DNA from: Megalobrama amblycephala
Lineage: Eukaryota > Chordata > Actinopteri > Cypriniformes > Xenocyprididae
DNA length: 64,000 bases
Direction of reading: 5' to 3'
Assembly: GCF_018812025.1 (NCBI RefSeq)
Contig: NC_063045.1
Coordinates: 14,690,919 to 14,754,918 of the forward strand
Below are positions 1-10,394 of this stretch, piece after piece (position 1 is the first letter of the stretch; each line of letters opens with the position of its first letter). Made by a program: the position numbers and the translations under genes. A model generated the notes under the pieces. It made no database searches and was not told the DNA's origin. It saw only the letters and a list, made by a program, of their open reading frames with translations.

Positions 1-1095
1 CATCTTCAGACCATGCCGACAGAAAGTTATGGAATTCAAGTCGATTCCTCAAACCGTTTTCGAAAAACACACAAACAAATTGTATGTAGTGCTTGCGAAA
101 ATAGACATAAGGCTGTATCTCCGCAACGCTTTATCGTATTCAGACCAAACTTGGTACATTGGCATCACAAGCATGACCTGAGGCAACATGCAGTGTTTCG
201 GCGCGCGCCACCTAGTGACGCGGAGATATGATAAATGGGTATTTTTGCTTATAACTTCTGATGGTTTGGCCAAAAATCATGAATTTGGTTTCGTTGGATT
301 TGGGGCATCATCTTCAGTCGAACGATATCCAATTTTCCCATATTGGCCATTTCAGCTGTCAGCCATTTTGAATTTTGTGCTTAAATGCTAATCATTATGA
401 AACTCGGTATGGGTCATCAGCATAATGTCCTGAATGAGCTTAAGAAGTTTCGGACCAGCGCCACCTTGTGGTCAAAAGTTATAACAAAATTTACAAAAAT
501 GCTAATAACTTTTGACTATATTAACCGATTGTAATGAAACTGATCTCAGTAGATTCTGTGGTCATGCTGAGAACATAGATATCAAGTTTGCCATAGTTAG
601 CTGAACTTCCTGTCCGCCATATTGTTTTTCTTTAAAAACCTACTTTTCGAACTCCTCCTAGACCGTTGCTCCGATTTTCACCAAAATTGAACCGTGTCAT
701 CTTCAGACCATGTCGACAAAAAGTTATGGATTTCAAGTCGATATGTCAAACCGTTTTCGTATACCAGAGCAAACAATTTGAGATATGATGCAAAAATGAC
801 TCTTGAAGCTGTATCTCTGCAATGCTTTATCATATTCAGATCAAACTTGTTACGTGTCATCACAAGCATGACCTGAGGCATCATAGAGTGTTTCGGCGTA
901 GCGCCACCTACTGGAGTGGAGATATGAAAAATAGCTATTTTTGCTTATAACTTCTGATGGGTTTGACCAAAATTCATAAATTTGGTATGGGTCATCAGGA
1001 CAATGCACTGAAGGAGCCTGAGAAGTTTCGGACCAGCGCCACCTTTTGGTCAAAAGTTATAACAAAATTGACAAAAATGTTAATAACTTTTTTTT
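1..1095. repeat. Diverged dispersed repeat, about 700-bp period
   Basis: Two diverged units start with the same phrase (catcttcagaccatg at 1 and at about 700) and share blocks such as gcgccacctactgg, cataacttctgatggg and aagtttcggaccagcgccac. A third partial unit is at 1380-1627. No coding frame is sustained. It looks like a teleost interspersed repeat present as an imperfect tandem; the family cannot be named from sequence alone. Confidence 0.7.
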
Positions 1096-1627
1096 CTAAT
1101 TGCTCACTGCTGCTGTTGGTCTGATGCTCCCAGCCATTTGGCTGGCTTCTTGTGCCGTTTTTGTGCTTTGGCCCCGTAATTGCTGCTTGCAGCTATATTT
1201 AGGGGCCAAGCACCGAAGTGCGGAGGCACTATTGTATTGTTGGCGTTCTTTTTTTTTTTTTTTTTTATTATTCTTCTTCTTCTTCTTCTTCTTCTTCTTC
1301 TTCCGCTCTTGAAGTCTATGTAACCCATAGAACCGCTTGCGGGAAAGTTGTGAAATTTGGCACACAGTTAGAGGACAGTCTGACCTTTGTCCACAGCAAA
1401 AAAAAAAGCGAACGAATTGTACGTAGTGCTTGCGATAATAGAAGTAAGGCTGTATCTCTGCAACACTTTATCATATTCAGACCAAACTTGGTACATGTCT
1501 CACAAGCATGACTTGAGGCACCATGCAGTGTTTCGGCGCAGCGCCACCTACTGGTGCGGACATATGAAAAATGGCTATTTTTGCTTATAACTTCTTATGG
1601 GTTTGTCCAAAAACCATAAATTTGGTC
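1096..1627. repeat. Dispersed repeat with internal (TTC)n, ending at the gap
   Basis: This stretch holds a phrase typical of a dispersed fish repeat (aggggccaagcaccgaagtg at 1201), then a T-run and TTC tract, then another unit of the repeat seen at 1-1095. No gene is visible. It is cut by the assembly gap at 1628. Confidence 0.55.
1249..1304. repeat. T-run plus (TTC)n microsatellite
   Basis: An 18-base T-run is followed by two ATT and then about eleven TTC triplets. Apparent poly-Ser, poly-Phe and poly-Lys frames across it are artefacts of the tract. Confidence 0.9.
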
Positions 1628-2627
1628 NNNNNNNNNNNNNNNNNNNNNNNNNNNNNNNNNNNNNNNNNNNNNNNNNNNNNNNNNNNNNNNNNNNNNNNNN
1701 NNNNNNNNNNNNNNNNNNNNNNNNNNNNNNNNNNNNNNNNNNNNNNNNNNNNNNNNNNNNNNNNNNNNNNNNNNNNNNNNNNNNNNNNNNNNNNNNNNNN
1801 NNNNNNNNNNNNNNNNNNNNNNNNNNNNNNNNNNNNNNNNNNNNNNNNNNNNNNNNNNNNNNNNNNNNNNNNNNNNNNNNNNNNNNNNNNNNNNNNNNNN
1901 NNNNNNNNNNNNNNNNNNNNNNNNNNNNNNNNNNNNNNNNNNNNNNNNNNNNNNNNNNNNNNNNNNNNNNNNNNNNNNNNNNNNNNNNNNNNNNNNNNNN
2001 NNNNNNNNNNNNNNNNNNNNNNNNNNNNNNNNNNNNNNNNNNNNNNNNNNNNNNNNNNNNNNNNNNNNNNNNNNNNNNNNNNNNNNNNNNNNNNNNNNNN
2101 NNNNNNNNNNNNNNNNNNNNNNNNNNNNNNNNNNNNNNNNNNNNNNNNNNNNNNNNNNNNNNNNNNNNNNNNNNNNNNNNNNNNNNNNNNNNNNNNNNNN
2201 NNNNNNNNNNNNNNNNNNNNNNNNNNNNNNNNNNNNNNNNNNNNNNNNNNNNNNNNNNNNNNNNNNNNNNNNNNNNNNNNNNNNNNNNNNNNNNNNNNNN
2301 NNNNNNNNNNNNNNNNNNNNNNNNNNNNNNNNNNNNNNNNNNNNNNNNNNNNNNNNNNNNNNNNNNNNNNNNNNNNNNNNNNNNNNNNNNNNNNNNNNNN
2401 NNNNNNNNNNNNNNNNNNNNNNNNNNNNNNNNNNNNNNNNNNNNNNNNNNNNNNNNNNNNNNNNNNNNNNNNNNNNNNNNNNNNNNNNNNNNNNNNNNNN
2501 NNNNNNNNNNNNNNNNNNNNNNNNNNNNNNNNNNNNNNNNNNNNNNNNNNNNNNNNNNNNNNNNNNNNNNNNNNNNNNNNNNNNNNNNNNNNNNNNNNNN
2601 NNNNNNNNNNNNNNNNNNNNNNNNNNN
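1628..2627. other. Assembly gap (1000 N)
   Basis: Exactly 1000 unknown bases, probably a gap of nominal length. By comparison with copy B (35964-36525), exons 1 and 2 of protease P1 of copy A should lie inside or be lost here. Confidence 0.99.
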
Positions 2628-2826
2628 TTTTACTTAAACTAAAGCTAAAGTTGAGCTATTTGTTTGTAACTTTACAATGGAAGCATAAAACAAAGTTTGT
2701 AAATGCATATTGTAAATGGTTGTAAATGCATATTGTTATAGATCAGGCCTGAAATGCAAAACTTTCATCTGTTTTGATCAGACCTTATACCAATAAAATA
2801 CATGTTTTCTTTCTCATCTGACATAG

Positions 2827-2957
2827 GAGAGAAGCTGACAGTTGTGGTTGGAGCTCATGATCACAATCATGGGTTCTTGTCGTGTGCCTGTCAATTTTAC
2901 CACATCCACCCTGCGTTTGAATCTAAATGTCTGCTAAATGATATCATGCTACTTCAG
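2827..2957 (+). pseudogene. P1 (copy A): granzyme-like protease exon 3, truncated gene
   Basis: The exon encodes [11 protein letters not shown] near its start and LLNDIMLLQ at its end, the segment that carries catalytic Asp102 (in NDIMLL) of chymotrypsin-fold proteases. A donor (cag|gtaaat) follows. The acceptor differs from the third copy (58355): cag has become cat, and the next usable AG would shift the frame, a lesion shared with copy B at 36726. Inside the exon copy A has an extra G and lacks a C 20-odd bases later, so about nine residues are read in another frame before register returns. Exons 4 and 5 (with catalytic Ser) are absent, because homology with the intact-length third copy stops at about 3236, where the 4 kb unit begins. 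Exons 1-2 fall in the gap. Treated as a dead 5' half-gene. Confidence 0.85.
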
Positions 2958-3273
2958 GTAAATGACTCAGCTAGGTTTTGCATGGCAAAATGCAAGAAAA
3001 CAATTGTTAACCATGTGAGGAATTAAGAGAAAAGTATCCTGAATGTCCTGATCCCCTAGGCTTTGTTCAAACTGTTCACAAATTCAATTTGATTTCAGAT
3101 CTGATTTATAGGACTGACAGTTCATTTTACATGTGATGAAGTTAATTCAGTGATGTCAATATCTGGTGTATCTACATTGTTGGCCATACTAATGATGCAA
3201 GCAATATACAACAACTTGAAACCTGATCTGACCGTTTTTGATCTGACGATGATCAGAGGCGTGATTGTGTTTG

Positions 3274-3996
3274 TTAACACTTAGGGCCCTATAATACACC
3301 CGGCGCAATGCGCCGCAAGTGTGTTTGCTAGTTTGCGTCCGGCGCCGTTCGCGTTTTCCAGTTCAGCGCCACGTCCTTAAATTAGTAAATGCATTTGCGC
3401 CAGTTAGTGCGCCCATGGGCGTGCTGGTCTAAAAAGAGGTGTGTTCAGGCGCATTGCCGGCGCATTGCTTTTAAGGAGCTGAAAATAGACTGCGCCATAG
3501 ACCAACTCAATCCTAGTCTAAAGTCAATGGCGCAATATTTTTTTTTTGTTAGAGCGCGTTGGTAGAAACTGCGCCTCTGGGCGCGTCCACAGTGCGCGTT
3601 GACTTTGCTTATTACACACAGGGATGCGCATCACACAAACATGCCAAATATTAAAAACAAAAGGATTACAGTGTAAAAGAATATTATTGTGTAGGCTACA
3701 TAAATAAAAAGCGTTCAGCTTTTCTGCCAACAAATTCCGCCATGTAAATAGCAATCCGCCATGGCGCGAGCGCATCTCGCTCTTAAAGGGAATGGGAGAT
3801 GACACTCTGATTGGTTTATTGAACGTTACGCCCATTACTCATTAAGAGAATAGGGACAACCCATTTCAAAAATGCGCACGGACCGTTTTTCCGTCGTTAA
3901 AATAGCAAAAGTAGATTTGGACACGCCCTGAGTGCACCTGCGCCGTGCGCTTTACACTTTGCGTTTAGATCGTTAAAATAGGGCCCCAAGTGTTAA
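3274..3996. mobile_element. GGGCCCTAT fold-back DNA transposon (MITE)
   Basis: Inverted ends match over 19 bases with one mismatch: left TTAACACTTAGGGCCCTAT, right its reverse complement with G for A. The interior is GC-rich with many gcgc motifs and no usable ORF. The same element is at 37173-37899. Ends starting TTAA suggest a TTAA-targeting superfamily (inference). Confidence 0.8.
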
Positions 3997-4024
3997 TTTA
4001 GAATTTATGACATCAGGATTAGAG

Positions 4025-4985
4025 TCAGAGAAAAAAAATCACAGTATCATCATCAGCATACAGTAAGCATTCTGAGTATTTACACACTTGAGGAAGATCA
4101 TTAATGTATAAAAGAAAAAGTAAAGGTCCAAGAATACTGCCTTGAGGAACACCCATTTCACAGACTAAAGATTGAGATGTTACATGATTAATTTTAACAG
4201 CTTGCGACCTGTTTGTCAAAAAAGAATAAAGTATTTCTATCACAGATGAGGACAAATTAAATGAATATAGTTAAGCAAGATCTGATGGTTCACTGTGTCG
4301 AAGGCTTTACGAAAGTCAATAAAAACAGCTCCAGTGATGTGACCTTGTTAAGAGCGTTACGTATTTGTTCAGTGAAGAGTAGTAATGCCGACATGGTAGA
4401 TCGCTTAGCGCGGAAACCGTGTTGACAGTCACTGAGCAAGTTATTAATTTCTAAATAAGAAATTAACTGGTTATGCAAGGTTGTTCAAGTAACTTCGACA
4501 TTGCTGGGAGTATTGCTATAGGTCTATAATTTGAGACAAAAGTGGGATCATCAGATTTAAAAATGGAATAATTTGTGCTCTTTTTCCAATCAGTAGGAAA
4601 GATCGAAAGCCTGATACAAAGATTAATTAAATGCTGAAAAAGAGGTATAAGGCTATCAGCATGAGTCTTCAAAATAAAGTATTTAAACCATAAATATCAC
4701 AGGCATGAGAATTTTTAATGAGCGCAATTTTCTTATTACCTAGTTCTGTGAAATCTCAGGAAATGAAAACTGATCAGGTGTTAAAGAAAAAACAGGTGGA
4801 AAGGAAGAAGCTGCAAAATTAGTTGCCAATTCTTTAACAGATGATACAAAATAATCATTAAAGCACTTGCAATCTTTTCCGAATCTGAGATTTTCCCTTT
4901 AGGGAAATTTGAATAATGATATTCTTTTTCTTCTCATTTTCGCCGATGATGACTTTAAGGGTCTGCCATAACATCATTGGGGGTT
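4025..4985 (-). pseudogene. Non-LTR retrotransposon (LINE) reverse transcriptase fragment
   Basis: On the minus strand, broken frames give in order WQTLKVIIGENEKKK, FKSDDPTFVSNYRPIAILPA, CQHGFRAKRSTMSALLLFTE and [20 protein letters not shown] followed by [10 protein letters not shown]. These are the RT fingers and palm of a non-LTR element, with the YADD catalytic box preserved but an extra residue after it. Several frameshifts separate the pieces and the 5' part is missing. The same fragment is at 37928-38890. The clade is uncertain (CR1/Rex1-like is my guess). It inserted next to the GGGCCCTAT element before the A/B duplication. Confidence 0.8.
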
Positions 4986-5050
4986 TTTTTTGGAAACATT
5001 ACATACATTACAGGTACATCGAGGAGGAATATCAAAGCCATGATTTTTAC

Positions 5051-5434
5051 TCACCCCAAGAAACTGCAGCTTTCTTTCTCTCCATGTCCTGCTCTGCTGT
5101 AGACAGTTTCTCTTGCTTTTTCCTTTTCTTCCAGGCCAAAAATGTTTCCAGAGTAATTCAAGTGACGCTTCCTACAACAATAACAGCTGATCATTACAAA
5201 AGTTTAAAGAAATCAATAACCGCATTAATACAATGACATTGTTTCCTTTACAATCATGTTCTATGACACTATCCTTCTCACCTCCGTCTCCATCAAATGC
5301 TCCATCAAATCACTATATAAATATTGTCAGAACCTACATTTTATGTCTTTGCTTTCTTCTTTTCAGCCTCTCCATGTTTCTTTTCACAACTTTCAAGTTG
5401 TTCACAAGCTCAAGTTTCTTTTGGTCACTGGTGT
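5051..5434 (-). pseudogene. zc3h15: zc3h15 exon remnants, unit 1
   Basis: Two minus-strand exons resemble ZC3H15 (DFRP1, the CCCH zinc-finger partner of the GTPase DRG1). The first (5341-5434) encodes DQKKLELVNNLKVV and then, after a 1-base deletion, the family's KKHGEAEKKK segment out of frame. The last (5051-5174) encodes [18 protein letters not shown] and DMERKKA, close to the family's C-terminal third. An in-frame TGA stands just before ITLE where the family has Lys, in every copy. The middle exon seen in units 2 and 3 is deleted here. Introns are retained, so this is a duplicated rather than processed pseudogene. Family resemblance is from memory of ZC3H15; a protein search would settle it. 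Confidence 0.72.
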
Positions 5435-5493
5435 CTGCAATTATAAAATCAAGACGAGAGTTAAAAACAGAATAGAGCAAACACAACAGATCT

Positions 5494-5603
5494 GGGGTGC
5501 GTTTCCCAAAGCGAACTATGGTCGCAAGTTCCGTCGTTACCAATAGAGTTCAATGGGACTTACGACCATAGTTGGCTAACGATGCTTTCGGGAAACTCAC
5601 CCC
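5494..5603. mobile_element. 110-bp fold-back MITE
   Basis: The ends are GGGGTGCGTTTCCC and GGGAAACTCACCCC, near-perfect inverted repeats, and the body (gaactatggtcg ... cgaccatagttgg) is also self-complementary. Also present in copy B (39403-39512) but not in units 2 and 3, where the flanks meet as agatctgctcag. Confidence 0.8.
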
Positions 5604-6294
5604 TGATCAGTTACTAGGCATTTACAAATCTAGAAAAATGTAATAAAGTAATAAAATGACAACAATAATATGTATGTGCATTTGTATATTTATTCACAAA
5701 CAAGATTCATTCAGACACCAGCAAAGATTCATTCAGTAGATTCACAAGCAACGAAATGCTCTTTCACAGGCCGCACTGGAATGGTACCGGCTTGTGCTAT
5801 AGTCAGTCTGTGGAGGCAGGACAAGTTGTGCACTTCAAAAGGAAGAGACTTTAGTGAAAAAAGATACGAGTCAGTGTAAGAAAGATTCATTCACTTAAAA
5901 GATTCATTCAGCACATACATTGACTGATTGACCACAAACATGGGGCAGTTCCTAATAGTGATGCTGGCCTTAACAGACACCACTGCATACACACACAGAA
6001 GAGGAATATACTGTATATATAACTGTAAATGAAGATGATAATGGTGCTGGAGAAGCATATAGTACATGTAACATAGAGCTCAGGCTGCTCTGATTGACTT
6101 ACTGCTGATATCAAGTGTTGTTTACATTTAAATCAGCCTCAACATTCTATGTCAGTCCAGCAGCTTGAGTTTATATTTGAAATCATCACAACTGTCCCTG
6201 AAGCCTTGAAGCCTGATCACACGCTACAAACTCTTCACAACTCTACTATCTGATAAGTTTCATCAGTTTGGGAAGTGTTTCTTCAGTCATCAGC

Positions 6295-6886
6295 ATGGAG
6301 CAGCGTCGCCCGAGAAGAACCAGGACTTCCCACACACCTGAGAGGATTCTGGGTCTCTTCTGTTCAAGAGCGCTGTGAGCTTACATGGCTGGCAGCTGTA
6401 AGCAGGTTGGATCACACTTACAGCTGCATCTCTGCCAAAGCTCAAACATCCAAAGGATTGGAAGAGCAAGTGCCCAAGTGCTACTTGAAGAACGCAGCCG
6501 TCCTTCCCGATGTCCGTCCAGCAGCGTCAGTGTCTTCGGAGGACGCGTGTCCAGCTCCTCTGTGTCAGCAGGAAGAGTCTGTCTCCATCCACGGCTACAG
6601 CACGCAGGGGTACCAGGACATTTACCGCTCTGTGGCAGAGCCCATGATCAAGACACGCTTTGGTCGGCACCGTCCCTACAGCCTTGAGCTGGGACTGAAG
6701 ATTAAGCAGCGCCTGTGGGAGACTCTCAAGCGCCCTTCACTGCTGGAGACAGAGCAGCCTGATGGACGCGTCCTCGTCACTGAGAGCTTCTCCACATCCA
6801 GCAGAAGCTTCGCTCCTCGTGTCCATGTGGACATCAGTGAAGAGCCGCTGCCAGAGGAACCACCAAGAAAGAAGCCCAGACACTGA
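6295..6886 (+). pseudogene. 197-aa unknown gene, copy 1, frameshifted
   Basis: Same gene as the intact copies at 10395, 14403 and 40188. The ATG aligned with theirs is at 6295 (context cagcATGgag). Two bases (ct) are missing at about 6326, so translation from this ATG ends after 27 codons at the TGA at 6376. The rest of the frame, from THLRGFWVSS to the C-terminal PPRKKPRH, is intact but has no upstream ATG in frame, only a GTG at 6275. It is either a recently broken copy or a sequencing error; re-reading the 2-base difference would tell. Residue differences from the other copies are few. Confidence 0.75.
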
Positions 6887-7434
6887 GTCATCACAGCGGG
6901 GCTACGTATGTACATACTGTATATAGCTATAGAGTACCTTTATAGTTTTATGAGTAAGTTTCAGTTTTTAAAGTTAAGTTTTAGTTTGAGTAGTTTTTTT
7001 TTTTTTTTACTGTGTCAAGAACATTTTTAGCACATTGCTGTGTGGTTGAAAGGATTTTTAGTGACTGTCAATGCACTGATATGCGGTTCTTCGAAGTCTT
7101 TTGCTACGTGCTTGTCGGGATGTTTCGGGTGGCTCTGGTGTTGACATGCGTTTGCCAAGGTTTTCTGAGCGGTTGTTATTGTGTTGCTGTGCGGTTTCTA
7201 GACTCTTCTGTGAGGTTTTTCAAGCATTGCTTCATGGTTGTTAGGAGGTTTTGTGTGGTTGGTTGATATGCGGTTGCTTTTAAAGAGTTAAGTTAGGGTA
7301 GGTTAGGGTCCCTCACACGGTTTGCAGCTTGACGTGCTGTGAGGGCTTGTGTGCATCAGTGATGCTGAGAGCTACGCCACTGCTACTGCACAGCTACTGT
7401 TAGGGTCACCCATAGTGGACAGGTCTCAGCTGAG

Positions 7435-7629
7435 ATGCCAGACGAAGACAAACCACCTGATTCTGGACAGCAGAAGATTGGCCTGACGTTCCTGGCAGAA
7501 GATCAGAGTCTCGTGACAACAGGAACAACGTGGAATGGAAGAAACTTCACTCTGATTATATATGTGGAAGTCACAGATGGATCGATGGAAGCAACTGTTC
7601 AAACAGAACGAGGAAACAAACTGCTTTAA
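7435..7629 (+). CDS. Conserved 64-codon frame, unit 1
   Basis: An ATG-to-TAA frame starts MPDEDKPPDSGQQKIGL and ends GNKLL. It is open in all four units (also 11512, 15520, 41305) with several amino-acid differences but no stop or indel. No signal peptide, membrane segment or known motif is visible. It lies about 550 bp downstream of the 197-aa gene and about 75 bp before the (AAAAT)n tract. It could be a small gene, a 3' exon of the upstream transcript, or chance conservation in young duplicates. Confidence 0.3.
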   Translation: MPDEDKPPDSGQQKIGLTFLAEDQSLVTTGTTWNGRNFTLIIYVEVTDGSMEATVQTERGNKLL

Positions 7630-7703
7630 TATTGGTAAAGGTGTACGACAAGTCTGTGTTCCTTCTTCAGCGCTCAGCCAATCCAGTATAATTACATTGT
7701 GCG

Positions 7704-8008
7704 TAAAATAAAATAAAATAAAATAAAATAAATAAAATAAAATAAAATAAATAAAATAAAAATAATAAAATGAATAAATAAATAAAATAAACATAAAAAA
7801 ATAAAATAAAATAAATAAAAATAAATAATTAATATAATAAAATAAAATAAATAAAATAAAATAAAAATAATAAAATCAAATAAAATATAAACATAAAATA
7901 AAAAAAATAAAATAAAATAAATAAAATATAAAAATAAAATAAAATATAAAAATAAAATAATAATAAAATAATAAAAAAAATAAAATAAATAATAATAAAA
8001 TAAAAATT
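7704..8008. repeat. (AAAAT)n tract, unit 1
   Basis: About 300 bases of AAAAT with AAAT, AAT and AT interruptions. The tract contains AATAAA dozens of times. It recurs at different lengths in all units. Confidence 0.95.
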
Positions 8009-8933
8009 ACTTAAATGCTTGTATGCATAAAAAACAAACATGTCTGAAATCACTTCTAAACCTGAAACGATTTGCACATGATCATGTAAATACTGGTGAT
8101 TAGAACAGTGAAAATGATTAATTTACTAAAATACAACAATTAATATTTATAACAGTATCGCAGTAATATTAACCTCAAACCAGAATTAATAAAACGGAAG
8201 CTCTGTAATGCGCTTATTTGTGCTTCAATAATCAAAATCTGCATGTTAAACATAACTCATTAAAAATTAAAAATATTAAATTATTAAATAATTAAACATT
8301 TTTAATTACACAAAATAGCAAATATATGGAGTCAAAAGTGCTGAAATGAAAACGAAATGTACTGAAAAACTAAAACTATCAAATACTGCTTTAGTTTAAG
8401 ATTTTTCAATCTAAACTACAATCGAATCTCAAATCTCTCAAAATGTTGCTATTTGGCTGCAAAAGTCTGAAAATAATAAAAATTACATTTATTCAAGTTG
8501 TCATTTGTCTGAGTTTCATTTATAATGTCTGACTATGTTTTAAGATATTTTTATGTGTCTTCACTACTTTTCTGAACCTTGAATGTGGTAATTTCGTTGC
8601 TGTCTATGGGAGATAAAAAAATAGACTAGGATTTCATCAAAAACATCTTAATCTGTGTTCTGTAGATGAATGAAGGTCTTACAGGTTTGGAATGACATGA
8701 GGGTGAGTAATTAATGACAGACATTTCATTTTGGGTGAACTAACCGTTTAACAACCTCATAGCTCACATTAGGTCTGTCTTTAAATGTTTTTAGGTTATT
8801 GTTAAAATATTGGGTTTTTGGACATTAAACTTGGGTAAATCCAGCAAGCAGTAGTATTTTTTAATTGTATAACGTTGACGATAATGTAATAATTGTCTCA
8901 CATTTACACAATAAAAAATGACAGTAATCTATT
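8009..8933. repeat. AT-rich tail of unit 1 with half of a fold-back element
   Basis: No gene is seen. At about 8585-8760 is the right arm of a common fold-back MITE (aatgacatgagggtgagtaa ... gaactaaccgtttaa); its left arm is absent. The same tail is in unit 2 (about 12097-12925) but is missing after unit 3 and in copy B. Confidence 0.65.
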
Positions 8934-9044
8934 ACGATGATCAGAGGCGTGACTGTGTTTGTTAACACTTAGTATGTGCTTTTGGAAACATTACATACAT
9001 TACAGGTACATCGAGGAGGAATATCAAAGCCATGATTTTTACTC

Positions 9045-9667
9045 ACCCCAAGCACCTGCAGCTTTCTTTCTCTCCATGTCCTGCTCTGCTGTAGACAGTT
9101 TTTCTTGCTTTTTCCTTTTCTTCCAGGCCAAAAATGTTTCCAGAGTAATTCAAGTGACGCTTCCTACAACAGTAACAGCTGATCATTACAAAAGTTTAAA
9201 GAAATCAATAACAGCATTAATACAATGACATTGTTTCCTTTACAATCATGTTCTATGACACTATTAATGGTCTCTTTTCTCGTCCTTCTCACCTCCGTCT
9301 CCATCAAATCCTCCTCCTCATTCTTTTCATCTTTCTTCAGAAACTCACATGAAGAGTGTGGCAGTAAAAACAGTCGTCACCTCCGTCAGCACAAACCCAA
9401 ACTAGCCATTTTTACTGTTTTCAACACTCAGTGTCAAGAATATATACTTGCACTCATTCAAATGAATAAATAAATAAGATAATTAATTAAATTATTTTAT
9501 CAATGAGTGAATAATCAAGTGAGCAGTCAAATTGCATTAAAGGATGAAAATCACTATATAAATATTGTCAGAACCTACATTTTTGTCTTTGCTTTCTTCT
9601 TTCAGCCTCTCCATGTTTCTTTCACAACTTTCAAGTTGTTCACAAGCTCAAGTTTCATCACTGGCGT
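9045..9667 (-). pseudogene. zc3h15: zc3h15 exon remnants, unit 2
   Basis: Three minus-strand exons are in ZC3H15 order: about 9584-9667 (DQ..ELVNNLKV, then KKHGEAEKKK-like, with an 8-base deletion), about 9292-9341 (KKDEKNEEEDLMETE with flanking splice signals, matching the family's KKKEEKEDE...LE segment), and 9045-9168 ([14 protein letters not shown]...). The shared in-frame TGA precedes ITLE. No N-terminal CCCH zinc fingers are visible upstream. Confidence 0.7.
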
Positions 9668-10394
9668 CTGCAATTACAATCGACGAAGTTAAAAACAGAA
9701 TAAGCAAAACAACAGATCTGCTCAGTTACTAGGCATTTACAAAGCTAGAAAAATGTAATAAAATAATAAAAATGACAACAATAATATGTATGTGCATTTG
9801 TATATTTATTCACAAACAAGATTCATTCAGACACCAGCAAAGATTTGTTCAGTAGATTCACAAGCAACGAAATGCTCTTTCACAGGCCGCACTGGAATGG
9901 TACCGGCTTGTGCTATAGTCAGTCTGTGGAGGCAGGAAAAGTTGTGCACTTCAAAAGGAAGAGACTTTAGTGAAAAAAAGATATGAGTCAGTGTAAGAAA
10001 GATTCATTCAGCACATACATTGACTGATTGACCACAAACATGGGGCAGTTCCTAATAGTGATGCTGGCCTTAACAGACACCACTGCATACACACACAGAA
10101 GAGGAATATACTGTATATATAACTGTAAATGAAGATGATAATGGTGCTGGAGAAGCATATAGTACATGTAACATAGAGCTCAGGCTGCTCTGATTGACTT
10201 ACTGCTGATATCAAGTGTTGTTTACATTTAAATCAGCCTCAACATTCTATGTCAGTCCAGCAGCTTGAGTTTATATTTGAAATCATCACAACTGTCCCTG
10301 AAGCCTTGAAGCCTGATCACACGCTACAAACTCTTCACAACTCTACTATCTGATAAGTTTCATCAGTTTGGGAAGTGTTTCTTCAGTCATCAGC

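Larger units (their letters stand above)
3246..8933. repeat. 4 kb unit, tandem copy 1 (with about 1.7 kb extra DNA)
   Basis: It starts with acgatgatcagaggcgtg, as do copies 2 (8934) and 3 (12926) and the copy B unit (37145). Relative to copies 2 and 3 it has an extra segment at about 3284-4988 (fold-back element plus LINE) and an extra 110-bp element at 5494. It lacks the zc3h15 middle exon seen in copies 2 and 3. Its tail (about 8545-8933) is shared with copy 2 only. Confidence 0.9.

Noticed and set aside
1571..2725. Long frame through the N gap
   Set aside because: It consists almost wholly of unknown bases; not evidence of coding.
4916..5236. Plus-strand frame repeated in all units (also 8959, 12951, 38824)
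   Set aside because: It is antisense to the zc3h15 remnants, with no features of its own.
5908..6114. Minus-strand 68-codon frame, unchanged in all four units
   Set aside because: Hydrophobic, low-complexity, upstream of the 197-aa gene; sameness is explained by recent duplication.
6676..6915. Minus-strand 79-codon frame opposite the 197-aa gene
   Set aside because: Shadow of the plus-strand gene, whose frame is much longer.
7012..7266. Plus-strand 84-codon frame rich in Cys, Val and Phe
   Set aside because: Present only in unit 1; indels disrupt it in the other units.
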